The position numbers and the translations under genes are program-made. A stretch of 64,000 nt of DNA, taken from assembly GCF_032854445.1 (NCBI RefSeq), contig NC_088304.1:19753850-19817849 (forward strand), written 5' to 3'. How positions within the stretch are numbered: the first letter of the stretch is position 1; every line of letters begins with the position of its first letter. Origin of the DNA: Liolophura sinensis (lineage: Eukaryota > Mollusca > Polyplacophora > Chitonida > Chitonidae). Below are positions 44,769 through 56,859 of this stretch, in pieces. Below the pieces are notes generated by a model, which had not been told where the DNA came from, searched no databases, and worked only from the letters and a program-made list of their open reading frames with translations.

Positions 44769-45146
44769 TTTCTTGATATAGTGGGTGATTCTTATTGTGT
44801 CTGTGCAATACTCATCGTTGTCTCATCGGAATGTTGTTAACGACCAAGACATTGTGTCAATTCCTAATTTGGACCGTACTTAAGTTGCAAACTATAGACC
44901 ACATTATCATCATAAACATTGATTCAGGAAAATATGATACGTGTAAATTACAATATTTGCAATAATTACAATAATCAGTGCTGTTGTAGTTTAGATGAAC
45001 TTTCACTCTCCTGGTGTATAAATTCATTTGGTTCAAAAGTGGTTGATCTGTCATGTCCCTACAGTCTACATGTTTTAAATTGTCAAATGTAGACGTGTAA
45101 TTTAATGAAAAGATACTCATTTACATGTAGTATCATTAAATCACAC

Positions 45147-45303
45147 TTCGTGGGAAGGTCTGTCAACAACTTGCTGATGGTTGTGAGTTTCCCCCGGGCT
45201 CTACCCGGTTTCCTCCCATTTTAATGCTGGCCGCCGTCGTATAAGTGAAATATTCTTGAGTAAGGCGTAAAACACCAATCAAATAATAAATAAATAAATT
45301 AAA
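45147..45303 (+). repeat. SINE family A, 3' half
   Basis: CGTGGGAAGGTCTGTCAACA to ACACCAATCAAATAATAAAT. Confidence 0.75.
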
Positions 45304-45959
45304 TCAAACTTGAACTGCCATACTTGAATCAGTAAATATGAATTTATTAGGCATAGACTCTTTTTCCCTCGAATCACGGAAGTATCAGTGTATACTTAAT
45401 AGGTTAAACTAAATAGGTTTTATGTACGCATAACATGTATGTATGAACTTAACCATGTAGGATTTGAACTTTGTACCTGTATAAACTCATAGGTATAAAG
45501 CCTCATGTATGACCATTAAGGTTGTAAGATATTAACTAAACTGAAGACATATGGCTGTTCATGTACAGTAGAATTGCAAGTTTAATACAGAACCAAACTT
45601 GCAATGGTTTGTTATATTATGTAGAATAAAATATATAATATTTTTATAATATTTTATATATATAGTTATCATGCACTGGTGTTAATACCTGTACATAAAC
45701 ATCTGAGTGGTATAAAGTTTATGGTATATGTAGCTACATGTGTCATGGCTGTGTTGGCCGCCAACCCTGCCATGATACTTTTCTGTTGACAGGAATGGTT
45801 TTGTTTTGTTTCATTCACACTAGACCCAGGAGGTCAATTTGGACCCATCAACAGGAGAATATTTTAGAAGTAATACGTACAGTTCTCTGGCCAGATGGTG
45901 TTTTTAACCACATTATATATGTTAGGTTTTATACACTTATCTCCTTGAGGCTTAAGGTA

Positions 45960-46060
45960 TTGTCCAGGCTGTGTCAGGCTTTCTTCGTTTATAAACGTGG
46001 CTACTGTCGTAAATAAAGGGAAGTATTCTCAAGAATCAGTGGTGTTGATAAACCGACAGA
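45960..46060 (+). repeat. Decayed SINE family A tail
   Basis: CAGGCTTTCTTCGTTTATAA, GGCTACTGTCGTAAATAAAG and TATTCTCAAGAATCA align loosely with the SINE tail. Confidence 0.35.
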
Positions 46061-46259
46061 TATATCTATCTGTGTTGCCTGCATGTTCATTCTCACTGAA
46101 CTGAAGCTTCACGCGTATTTTGTACTAAGTGAACGGAGATGAAATTAAACACTGACTCCGAGCTGACTTCTGGATATGTTGAAGTTTTTTTTAGGGTACT
46201 TACATTCTCATGTGAAACTCGTTAATCAAGCATATCGTTTGTTTATTGTCATCGCTGAG

Positions 46260-46327
46260 ATGGTGTGTGATTGGGAGCGGTGGTACATGCAACCTGCCTG
46301 GAGGGGTTACACGGCTCTCTGTTTACG
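46260..46327 (+). other. Weak candidate coding exon
   Basis: ATG at 46,260, then 22 codons (MVCDWERWYMQPAWRGYTAL followed by CL) and two bases, ending at ACG|GTGAGG. Its phase-2 end would fit the candidate at 50,938 but not the exon at 58,243. It may be chance. Confidence 0.18.
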
Positions 46328-46349
46328 GTGAGGTGGGAGGCAGAGTTAA

Positions 46350-46800
46350 ACACTGTGTTTTTACCTGGTACAAGGACTGAATAGTCCAACGTGACTGGAG
46401 TCAGGAAGCTATGTGACTGTAGCCGTCACCATCAGCATGGCAGGGAAGTTGGTGAACCATCTACATCGGTGAACTATTCTGTGTTGTCTTGAGGTACAGG
46501 TATCTGAAGACTAAACTTACCTGTGTTTTACCTGGTACAGAGATGAAATCACGAAGTTATTTGACTGTGGCTGCTGCTATCTGCGTGGCAAGGAAGTCTT
46601 AACGAGGTTTTATCAGTGAACTATTCTGTGTGCTTTTGAGGTACAGGTATCTGGATACTAAACATACCTGTGTTTTACCTGGCGTGACTGGTACAGAGCT
46701 AAAGTCAGGAAGCTGTGTGAGAGCATCTGTCAGTGGCTAGGTAGTCTAACGAGGCTTTTCAGTGAAAATGTTGCTTGTTGTGTTCAGGTACAAGTGGGTG
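46350..46800 (+). repeat. Three diverged tandem copies of a ~150-bp unit
   Basis: Each unit starts TGTTTTTACCTGGTACA or similar and contains GAAGTTATTTGACTGTGGC-like text. It then shows AGTGAACTATTCTGTG and GAGGTACAGGTATCTG. Starts are near 46,356, 46,527 and 46,670. Confidence 0.8.
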
Positions 46801-48230
46801 GTTTACATCACCCAAGTCCCCGTCCCTGCCTTTAAACTCATTGAATTCTCCAGTTTACCTCACTGTTAATACTATAGGTCTGGCATATACAGCAGAGGTT
46901 CAAGCAGAAACATTTCATCATGCTGTATGGATGGAGAAACGAAACTCTGATCACGCCATGCTGAACAAATGCAGTAGCCGTAGGAAACAGAGAATTGAGA
47001 TTCCACATGCCCTGTTTCTTTGTGAAGAGATGTTCTTAATAAAAACAGGTTGATGTGTTATGTGAAGAAACTTGATAGTTTACTTGTAAATTATTCACCT
47101 TGAACACCTTGAGACAGTCCTTCCAAAACGTTCAGACTGCTAGCTTAACATCTTCAGATTTGTATGGATGATACGGCTATGTCCGTCCAGCTTTAATTCT
47201 ACAAGTTGATTGCAAAAGGATCACAAGAAGTGTACGAATCTGCAATGCCTGTCTGTCATTTCTCATTGCTGTAAGCTGGAGAGAAAATGTTCTGTATGTG
47301 ATTTGTGTGCAGATTTTTTATTTAAGTACGCCAGGTAATTCTACTTTCACCTGCTATCCAATACCACCTGTAGAAGCTTAAGGTTCAGGTGTAGACCAAT
47401 GGCATTAAGTTTACAACTTACATTCAGCATGCTCAAAGAGGCATTGAACTGTAGATTGATTTCTGCCTGGCCATGGAGTTAAGAGACTTTAATGTCAAAA
47501 TCAGCTGTGTACTGTTTATTTTCACGTTTGTTTTCTCTGTCACCAAGATTGGAAATCATGTTATGGACGGCCATGATGGGCAGTGTTTGTCCTTTAAAAC
47601 AACTGAGTGATCTGCTATATGTTCTATAAAAGACATCATTAGAGGCTTCATCTTCTGACAATGGAATTTTCCTCAGCTTCTGTGAGGGCTAAATTCTTGA
47701 CCCTATAATATGTACTTACTGACTGGGTCTGAGGCCAGCTTAAGCCCTGGATTAGTATAATCTGTAACAGCTGAGCACAGTGTAGACCTGAACAACACTT
47801 TGTACCACTGAAAGTGGGTACTGACAGAAATGATTTTTATATAAACATACATAGATGTAGTTGTGTGTTACTGCACTAGTAGGTGTTGGTACTGTCTGTT
47901 GACATTTAGATTTGCAAAGATATTTCTTCTTAAACATCACATTGTGTGCATGCGTATGAGTTGGGTAGAGTTACTCTTGACCTTCTGTATACATGTACAT
48001 GTGCAGTACAGTATCCAGTTACTGTTGTTTTGACCATCACACACAGTGTACCCTGCTCTACAGATGTTGAAATTTCACACATGGACAGTGGCTTTCAGTA
48101 TGGCTACACATGTAGGTTTTGAAGCCAGTGTTGCAGATAAGTACAGTATCTGCTGTATTTTGTTCTGCTAACTATTTTGCCTCAACTTGTGGCTGTTTGT
48201 GGTTAATCTTCAAGTTCTACTTGAAGCTGA
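46801..48230. other. Non-coding stretch
   Basis: Short ORFs with no splice support or recognisable domain. Confidence 0.4.
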
Positions 48231-48540
48231 CTCTATAGTGAATGTCAGAGGGAATCCCTGTGAAGCCAGTCATGTGGTGACGCTGGAGGTGGAAGGAGGA
48301 AGAAATAATGACAGTTTCCCACCTACGTTATAGCCTGCGGAGTGAAGTTATGGGCTGACATAACTGATGTTCAACACAGAATTCATCCTGCTTCTCACAT
48401 GGGTTGTACATGTAAATTGTGTGCGAGGCACCTGGATTATGCTGTAGTCTGTAACCGAAGGAGCAAGCTAATGTGTGGTGTAAGGTTTCAAGAGTTTGTT
48501 GGATGATCACGAATATCCGTGGACATTTTTCCTGCTCACC

Positions 48541-48600
48541 ATGATGGACGCAACTGACAGAGAAGTGGAATCCATCTGCTTCCAGGCTTTCCCATGGGAG
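48541..48600 (+). other. Candidate alternative first exon
   Basis: ATGATGG opens 20 codons (MMDATDREVESICFQAFPWE) that end in phase 0 at GGGAG|GTAATT. The frame also fits the phase-0 exon at 58,243. It is an alternative N-terminus for the putative third gene if real; the donor is moderate. Confidence 0.28.
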
Positions 48601-48821
48601 GTAATTTACATGTGATTTAACCAGTATATTGATTTAAATTGTGATACACAGATATCACATCTATGGTACACTACATATTGCATTTCTACATTACAAAAGT
48701 GTATGAAAACTGGAAAGAATGCTCTGCGTTAAAAAAGCAAAAAGTTCATTACACAAATGGTACTCCAAGGTAATGTACTTCTCAAACCATATACATGTTT
48801 TATGTATCACCACCACAGTAG

Positions 48822-49085
48822 ACATCTTAGCATTGTTGCCACTACAATCGACAGCTCAGCAATATTGCCACTACAATAGACAGCTCGGCAATATTGCCAC
48901 TACCATAGACATCTCGGCAATATTGCCACTACCGTAGACAGCTCAGCAATATTGCCACTACAATAGACAGCTCGCCAATATTGCCACTACAGTAGAGAGA
49001 TCTCAGAAATATTGCCAATACAACAGGCAATATTACCACTGCAACACACATCTCCGTAATATTACAACTGCAACACAATTTCTGC
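48822..49085 (+). repeat. Minisatellite, 29-bp unit, about nine copies
   Basis: CAGCTCAGCAATATTGCCAC starts at 48,852, 48,881, 48,910 and 48,939 and then decays. Confidence 0.93.
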
Positions 49086-49155
49086 GATATTGCCATTACA
49101 TCCATCCATGGCTTCCTGCCTAGCACGATGCCTAGTTAGCGAGTTTCATTATAGC

Positions 49156-49281
49156 TCATGCTGGCTTCCTCTCCAGCCATAAGTGGGAAGGTCTGCCAGT
49201 ATCCTGCAGCTGGTCGCCGTTATATAAGTGCAATATTCTTGAGTACGGCGTTAAACACCGATCAGATAAATAAATGAATCG
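49156..49281 (+). repeat. SINE family A with internal deletion
   Basis: GCTCATGCTGGCTTCCTCTC joined to CTGGTCGCCGTTATATAAGT and the tail ACACCGATCAGATAAATAAA. Confidence 0.75.
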
Positions 49282-49289
49282 AAGGTTTA

Positions 49290-50930
49290 ATGTCATTGGT
49301 GAATTATTGAATTGAACACAGCACTGATCGGGTTGGGATTGCCTCCTGCCAGCTGCAGTAGGCTACTTCCTCTTACAGTGCCTCCTTGCTACAGGTACCT
49401 TTTAATATATACAGGTAAGCTGTTTGATTATGGAGATAATTCATTTTAGATGTACCTGTCGCGTGTCTCATTGACGGACATATATGAGACATGTGTGCAT
49501 ATTCATACAAACAATGCCTTAAGGTAGAAGGAACAGACCGCTTGACAGTTTGAAGAGGTTAAGTGATTACTTCTGTTGACATAAACCTCAACGTTCTGTG
49601 AATTGAAGTTTTTGACCCACCCCTTGAATTACTTACATCTTAAAATTACTTATATCTGTACAGGGTTGGTACAAATGGCAACATAGAAATGGCTTTAATG
49701 TGGTGGATTTTTTTGGGTTCGTAATTGTTGATTATCTTCCCTATTGATTTGGCTGCTCATCTTGTGTTGTAACACCACACATGGATATGCAGTTACATGT
49801 ACCTATAAATCTGTCTGTATATGAGCTTAAAGATTGCATGCAGTTACACGTTACATGTACACATTACATGTACACATTTATAACCAAAATTTATGTGTAA
49901 TTTCAAATTGTCTCGAGGAAACTTTTCACCTTGAAGTCTTGAATTTGTTTTAGCTCTCTCAAGCGTTGCAAAATGGCCTGACATTGTCAGACATTTTGTG
50001 ACACTTAATGTTATGAAACGCTGTAAACAAAAACAGATTTGGCTTTAACATGCAATATTTAGTGGTGTCTTTTTGTGTGTGCGCTCAGTTAGCCTTTGTG
50101 TGCGGTAGCTGATGCGTACCTATGTGGTGCCCTTTTGTGAATGCAGCACCTTAAAAACTCTTTGTCCACTCTGTAATAAACAAAAGGAGCATTTAACAAC
50201 AAACTTAGCTGTCAGCACTGATGCGAATCTGAATTTGTAACAAAAAAAACGTAGATGTGGCCTGTGTGAGTTTAACGCGTTTTGACAGTAGAGGTCGGGG
50301 TGAAACAAATGTACATGTATAATTTGTGATATATGTGTGTCTGTGTGTCTGTTAGTATTGCTGAAATAGATTAATGAAACTAAGCTAGGAATCAGGGTGC
50401 AACTTTATGTACAGCTTTATTATTTTATGCTTGTCTGGTTGTCAAATGGACAAGTTATGTACAGATTATTCATGTTGACTCTGTATTTTGAAAAAAGCGT
50501 GTGCAAAAAATTCACTTTAGTTTGTTAAATAATATGAAATAAAAAGTGAAGAATTTCTGCTGAACTCTCTCAGGAATTCAATGTCACACTCGTGTGAGTT
50601 AATGTATTTTTGCGTCTGTCTTGACCTATTTGGGTTTATGGTAGGCTCTTTACTTTACACAAATTTATTGCTCTGCTTTTTATTGGTTTATAATATCCTG
50701 GTGATATTGTGGTGAAGTTATCGTTTGTGAAGTGGCTGTCACGTGGAAGTAATACCATGTATGCATGGTCATGTGTGCGTTAAATGACACATTCAGAGGT
50801 ATGATCAGTGTAGTTGTAAATTTTATGTAGACTATGTAACAACAGCGAGGACTGACTTTGTTTTCTTGACCTGGTTGAGGCATACAGCTTAACTTTCTCT
50901 TGCCTGAGAAGGTGACTTGTAAAGATTTTA
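49290..50930. other. Non-coding stretch
   Basis: Nothing recognised. It is AT-rich and ACATGTA-rich. Confidence 0.4.
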
Positions 50931-50937
50931 TTCTCAG

Positions 50938-51071
50938 AAATGTAGCTACATGTAGTGTGAGTAAGTTTGGAGTCGATACAGTAGCTGTCACACCAGTCGC
51001 TCTCCTCACCTGTTGGATTCTACAGAGTGCAATCTCTGCATTTCATGGCGATTGTCAGCATGTGGCAGCAG
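50938..51071 (+). other. Weak candidate coding exon
   Basis: Follows GATTTTATTCTCAG and is open for 44 codons (SVSKFGVDTVAVTPVALLTC segment) to GCAG|GTAAAT. It needs two bases from the previous exon and leaves one. It is hydrophobic in its middle and no family is recognised. It may be chance. Confidence 0.2.
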
Positions 51072-51186
51072 GTAAATGTACTGATATGAGTACTATTCTG
51101 TTACATGTGTACAGATCATGCCTTATTATTGGCTGTTTTATTACTTTAGGTATTCAAGGGTATTTGTCTCCTGCCTCGCTGTAAAT

Positions 51187-51535
51187 GCCTGTGTGTTCGT
51201 TTCAGCTGTGTGTTCATTTCAGCTGTGTGTTTGTTTCACCTGTGTGGTCGTTTCATCTGCATGGTCTTTTCATCTTTTTGGCGGCTTACTCAGTGTGGCT
51301 GTTTTGTCTGAGTGACAGTTTCGTCTGTGTTATCGTTTCATCTGCATAGTCGTTTCGTCTGTGTGGCTGTTTTGTCTGTGTGGCAGTTTCACCTGCGTGG
51401 TTGTTTCATCTGTGTGGCCTCTTCCTCTGTGTGGTCGTTTCACCTGCGTGGTCGTTTCATCTGTGTGGCCGCTTCTCTGTGTGGCAGTTTCGTCTGTGTG
51501 GTCGTTTCATCTGTGTGGTCACTGATATCAAGTGA
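51187..51535 (+). repeat. Minisatellite, 17-bp unit
   Basis: Variants of TGTGTGGTCGTTTCATC repeated about 20 times. Confidence 0.93.
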
Positions 51536-51677
51536 CCTATAGAATGATGTCAAGGTTCCCTTATGCTACATGTACATTTTCTGGCTGCTAGATTTGTATG
51601 GAAGTTACATATACATGGAAACCATAAACGTTTCGTTATCTCAATTAATAACACAGTTCGCTCATTTACAATCTCGA

Positions 51678-51832
51678 CAGGTCTACCAGCATCCTGCAGA
51701 TGGTAATGGGTTTCCTTCGGGCTGACTGTCATGTCCCCTCCCACCAAAATGTTGGCTGCCATCGTATAATTGAAATATTCTCGAAAACAGCGTAATTAAA
51801 ACACCAGTCAAATAAGTAAACAAATAAACAAT
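51678..51832 (+). repeat. SINE family A, 3' half
   Basis: AGGTCTACCAGCATCCTGCA to AACACCAGTCAAATAAGTAA. Confidence 0.7.
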
Positions 51833-51950
51833 CTAAGGAACTAGGAAGAGTGAAATTGTAGAATTGTGGTAAGTTTGCCTGCATGTGGATGTATATATGT
51901 ACAAGGAAATGTTCATCTGTGATCATGTGACCAAAGGCTCTAATATGGGA

Positions 51951-52219
51951 GGGGCCTCCGTGGCTCAGTCGGTTAAAGCGCTAGCGCAGCGTAATGACCC
52001 AGGAGTCTCTCACCAATGCGGTCGCTGTGAGTTCAAGTCCAGCTCATGCTGGCTTCCTCTCCGGCCGTACGTGAGAAGGTCTGTCAGCAACCTGCGGATG
52101 GTCGTGGGTTTCCCCCGGGCTCTGCCCGGTTTCCACCCACCATAATGCTGGCCGCCGTCGTATAAGTGAAATATTCTTGAGTACGGCGTAAAACACCAAT
52201 CAAAAAAAAAAAAAAAAAA
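51951..52219 (+). repeat. SINE family A, best full-length copy
   Basis: The best reference copy for family A. The A-box-like TGGCTCAGTCGGTTAAAGCG lies at 51,960, the B-box-like GTTCAAGTCC at 52,031, and the tail ATTCTTGAGTACGGCGTAAA before CACCAATC. It ends in a run of about 18 A instead of the usual (AAAT)n. It encodes no protein; Pol III transcription is expected for a tRNA-derived SINE. Confidence 0.9.
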
Positions 52220-52221
52220 TC

Positions 52222-52517
52222 TAATATGGGTAACCAGTTGGTAGAGGGTCTGCTTCGGGGGAGATAGCTGTGACTTGCTTGGCGTTCAGCATTAAGGGGA
52301 TTGTGCAACAAGTGGTTGACCCATGGCTCGGGTGGGATGGCTTACTTGCCTTTGGTAAGTCGTCTCAGTGAAGCAGCCCTAGACGAAAGAGTGGTAGAAA
52401 TCCGTCCTGCAGCAAGGAGACACATTACACGTTCATAGATTCTATGGACTCTTTCGTCATCGTATGACTGAAAAATTGTTAAGTATGATGATTAGCCCTA
52501 AGCACTCACTCACTCTA
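52222..52517 (+). repeat. SINE family B, near full length
   Basis: GGTAACCAGTTGGTAGAGGG head, ACTTGCTTGGCGTTCAGCAT core and GACTGAAAAATTGTTAAGTA tail, ending (CACT)n. It is inserted directly against the SINE A tail. Confidence 0.7.
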
Positions 52518-52519
52518 TT

Positions 52520-53850
52520 GTAGGAGTTTCAACTTTAAGCTCTTTTGCTTCAAAAGTTTAAAAAAAAGACCAACTATATGATTATAACTTGCATGTACCA
52601 GAAATGTTGGACAGCCTATGTTGATATTAATTTTCTAATCAAAGTCTGCAGGAGACACAAATGACACCTCTTTCCTTTTGGAACGTTTTAAGTTTACACA
52701 CTTTCAGCTCTTCAGTATTCTCCTCCCTGTGTGTGCTTTGAATACATATAGCTTCTTGTGAAACTGTGTCAGATACCCATGTTATAATGAGTATGAGCAA
52801 AACTTATTACCCAACATTTCTGACAAGTCACATGATGCAGTAGGAGGTTTTTTTGCCCTTAGTGATAAAAGAGTTTGAACTCTCTTGTTGTTTAGTATAG
52901 TTCATTGACAAGAACCCAGTGCCAAATGATTGGTTGTCTCGGAGGAAGTTCAGTAGGCTGTTCTACTTGTATTGTGGAATGTGAGAACTAAGTGAAAGTT
53001 GGCATGACAGGATTTCAGAGCGGTATTTAGGAAATCTTTTGGCCAATTTATTCTAGTCCAGGATCTGCTAATTTTTGTAGCCATGTACCTGTGACAAACT
53101 GTGAAATGTTAGAGCTTTGTGTGAAGTGTAGGGGTGATAGCTACACACTAACAGGTGTTTGGAATTCTCCATGTTCTGTCCATTGCTATAAATGTAAATC
53201 TCCTGCATTAAAGCCTTAGCCACATGTACATGGCTGACCTGGTCAGAAATCATGTCACTAATCCTTACAGGATAAATGGCCACCTGTGTGTGGTGTGAAT
53301 ATACATGTAGTGGTCAGTCCAGGTCAGTCCAGGTCTGTCCAGCGCAGCAGAGTGTGGTCAGCCCTTCAGGTTTACTTCAGAAAGGCCTGACATGTTTCCA
53401 GGACATAGGCTTTGGCATAAATTGGTTTGCTTTGTTAATGTGACAACCTAACTTCATGTTTACCTTTGCCTGTATCTGTATTTGACAGGTTTAACATAAT
53501 GATGTGGTCAGGATTTCTTTAGATTTAAAATTGATTCACATACTAAATATAGATACTATATGAATATACATTTTGTAGGCTCTATAACAATATGTCTGCC
53601 AATCTTAGATTTTAAATTTTTGATTGGACTTTTCAGGTTGTGAGCATAGGTACGGTCTTGATTGGCCCAAGCTAGCATGGACGATTACCCACTTATAGTG
53701 ATAACCCATTGACTCATGGGAAGGGCGCTAGACACAGCCGAAGAGCCCTTGACCAGTAAGATGTAATGATTTTAAGGCGGCAGATTTGTCAGGTGTGAGT
53801 ACTTGGTGAATAGTATGGTGTTTCTGTGCTCTGAAGCCTCTGATCAGTTT
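52520..53850. other. Non-coding stretch
   Basis: No exon is recognised. The AG-to-GT interval 53,638-53,757 has stops in all three frames. Confidence 0.45.
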
Positions 53851-53855
53851 TGTCC

Positions 53856-53950
53856 ACCAATGAAGTTGACCACAGCTGTGAAAATAAAATATTCCTCAGT
53901 ACGGCATACATGTAACTCTAACCCCAAGCAAACAAATAAATATATGAATA
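53856..53950 (+). repeat. Decayed SINE tail
   Basis: CACCAATGAAGTTGACCACA, then AATATTCCTCAGTACGGC, then CTAACCCCAAGCAAACAAAT. It looks like a mix of family A and B tails. Confidence 0.45.
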
Positions 53951-54082
53951 AAATGGCTGCTACCTTGATAATCTTCTGATTAAATAACTCCTTCCTTGAT
54001 ACATGTAACGCATTTTCAGAAAAGTACATGTAATTTTAAGGAATGATGATGTCATGGTATTCACTTACACATACATGTACCT

Positions 54083-54243
54083 CCTCTCCAGCTGTAAATG
54101 GGAAGGTCTGCCACCAACCTGCGGATGGTCGTGGGATTCCCCAGGGCTCTGCGCGGTTTCTTCCCACCATAATGCTAGCCGCCGTTGAATAAATGTAATA
54201 TTCTTGAGTACGATGTAAAACGCCAATCAAATAAGTAAATACA
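54083..54243 (+). repeat. SINE family A, 3' half
   Basis: CCTCTCCAGCTGTAAATGGG to AACGCCAATCAAATAAGTAA. Confidence 0.75.
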
Positions 54244-54249
54244 CATACC

Positions 54250-55740
54250 TCCACATCCCTATAATGAAGTGCGGCCACACCAACAGAATACAACGTACAA
54301 GAACTGTTGCATACATATTCTGCGTTCAGTGTATTTCCCTATGTCTTATATCCATAGGGAAACTGCTGCATGCCCCTGTAATGTTCATGCCACACCCACT
54401 CTAAACACATGTGCTAACAATCATGGAGAACATGAAGCCCTGGGATCACAATGGCACATTAGCAGGACACAAGACACAGGGTCAAATAGCTCAGGGAGAT
54501 GTTAGGGGTTTTGGGGTGGAGAACTGGTAGATGTTTGGAATGACTCAGCCCTGGCTGGGAGGCCATGTTTTATGACTTCCAGATCTTACATATGTATGAT
54601 ATATTGCGCATGTACATATACATTCACATTTACTACATGTAGCTCTTGTAGTATGCTGTCATTTTTGAGATTGTTGTATAAGTGTGTAAAATATAAACTA
54701 TATATGGCATGCAATGTATATTCATTTTCCAGGATCCAGGCCAGAAATGTAGAAGCATTTGGCCTCTGAAATGCCTTTATTTGGAGCCTTGCATTCGTTA
54801 ATCTAATACACTTTCAGTTTTAGGCACCGTTCTATGTATGCACTGTATTTGTGCTAAACTTTGCACGAAAAACTGCATTTGTATAGGCTCTATAATATAT
54901 ACTTTGGTGCGGATCCTGATGTTTCCAGCAGGACATCAAGTTGATGTTGTGAAAGTAGGTTGTATTATAGTGCAATGGAAATGTGACAATTAATATTCTC
55001 AGTGCTTGGTATGACTCAGTCGGGGTGCATTTGCTGGGACGTTAGCATCTATATTCAGGTCTGACTGTACAACTTGAGTGAAAGGTCGGGTATTACACTA
55101 CCAGTTTATGTGCGGTCAGGTATGTTTAATACTTACTGGATGTCTCCCCACACTGATGCTGCCCACTTACATGTATAGCTTACCCACAAGAACTTGTGAT
55201 GCTTCATTGTACCATGGATAATCCCAGTTAAAGCGCCTTGACCTACCAGGTACATGGATATATACATCTACCCTATTTCCTCAACCTTTTCTCATATGAA
55301 AGAAAGGGCAACTTTCAGTGCAATTCATGCACATTTTAATTTGATTTTGAAGACAAAATGACCTGGCTGGGTTGGCCAATTTCAGGGCTTCACTATAAGT
55401 ATTGATTTGTCAGTGTACACTGATTAATGCCTTCAGAATATATTTAAATAAACACCTTGCAAACATGTGAAAATGTTGAAAGATTGCAGTAGTTATACAG
55501 TAGTTGTATGAAAATGGGTGTGTGCGATGATATACATGTACATCCATGGGAAATAAGGATTTTTGCTCTTATTCTGAAAAGCTGTACACATTTTAGATGT
55601 GCATGTACTTTGTTTCCAGGCAAACAAACAAAATGATTGGTCTATTTGTTTTTTGCTTTTGTCTTCATTTTGAAACCCAGCATTATTCTCATTATTTTGG
55701 TTGGATAAGACGTACTGATGTTCCAGCTTTTCCTCAAAGT
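54250..55740. other. Non-coding stretch
   Basis: Nothing recognised. Confidence 0.4.
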
Positions 55741-55747
55741 GTTACAT

Positions 55748-56010
55748 GCACTGTAGACCCACATGTATTGTACACACGGTACACCCACATGTATTGTACA
55801 CACTGTACACCCACATGTATTGTACGCACTGTACACCCACATGTATTGTACGCACTGTAGACCCACATGTATTGTACGCACTGTAGACCCACATGTATTG
55901 TACGCACTGTAGACCCACATGTATTGTACGCACTGTAGACCCACATGTATTGTACGCACTGTACACCCACATGTATTGTACACACTGTACACCCACATGT
56001 ATTGTACACG
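55748..56010 (+). repeat. Minisatellite, 26-bp unit, ten copies
   Basis: ACCCACATGTATTGTACGCA plus CTGTAG. The period is not a multiple of three and the unit lacks stops on the - strand, so all three - frames are open. The resulting ORFs are not genes. Confidence 0.96.
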
Positions 56011-56774
56011 TATATACACATGGCAAGGTTACTCAGGCACGCCATATTAACAATACATGTACATGTTTGTGGGTGTAAAGTCAACCCTAACAGTAAAATC
56101 TTTAATGTTGCTCTGTAGGGGGTTGTGCAAGGTGTTTACCTAGTTTCTTAACTGTTGTAATATTTATTTACATCTACATGTCAGCTGTAAAACCTTGCAG
56201 TACATATACCACATGTACCAGATGAATACATCTAAGTGTATTTTATTTATCGTTTATACATGTAACAGGTTAAGCAGTATATGGCTGAAATTTGTGTCCG
56301 CTGAAGTACATGCATTACTACGGTCAAGTTAACCTAGGCCAGGTTGCATCAGTTTCTAGGAAGTTTACCTTTTGTTATAACATGAACATGTAACACCTGT
56401 TTATAACAAGGATTAGTGACTAAACAGTTACCTTTGAATAAGTACAAAGGTGATTCATTGAACATGCCTGGCCACACCCGTTCCATCAATCTCATCCCAT
56501 TTTATTGATAATGGTTATATATAATTTTGGTTATATATGTATATATTTGAAAATAGATTATTGAACTTTGGGAGAGGGAGAGGGCTTAGGTTAGCTAAGA
56601 CTGTGACTGTTGTTTGCTATTTGTACTGGTAGCAACACCTGGTTTGGAGCATATGGTATGTGGCAATCCTCACCGACAAGTCGCCCATTTCCCTCCCCCC
56701 TCTCCCTCCCTCCCGCTGTTTACAGTGTCTGTATCAGAATATGAGTGTTCATACATTGTATTCATAGTTTTACA

Positions 56775-56858
56775 GAGATGTCATGGCTGCTCTGAGCCAA
56801 TCTTCAGCACACTCTGTAGTCTTAGGTTACGTGGCTAGAGTACTGGAGGTGAAAACAA
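56775..56858 (+). repeat. Dispersed repeat, copy 2 (pairs with 16,625)
   Basis: GATGTCATGGCTGCTCTGAG, AGCCAATCTTC and CTAGAGTACTGGA, in the same order as the first copy. Confidence 0.5.
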
Positions 56859-56859
56859 A

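Noticed and set aside
51118..51542. + strand ORFs rich in Cys/Val/Ser
   Set aside because: Produced by the 17-bp minisatellite.
51951..52040. tRNA gene
   Set aside because: The head has A- and B-box-like parts, but the same unit recurs about 20 times with a long constant tail. It is a SINE, not a functional tRNA.
55642..56084. - strand ORFs of 94-125 codons
   Set aside because: Produced by the stop-free 26-bp repeat.
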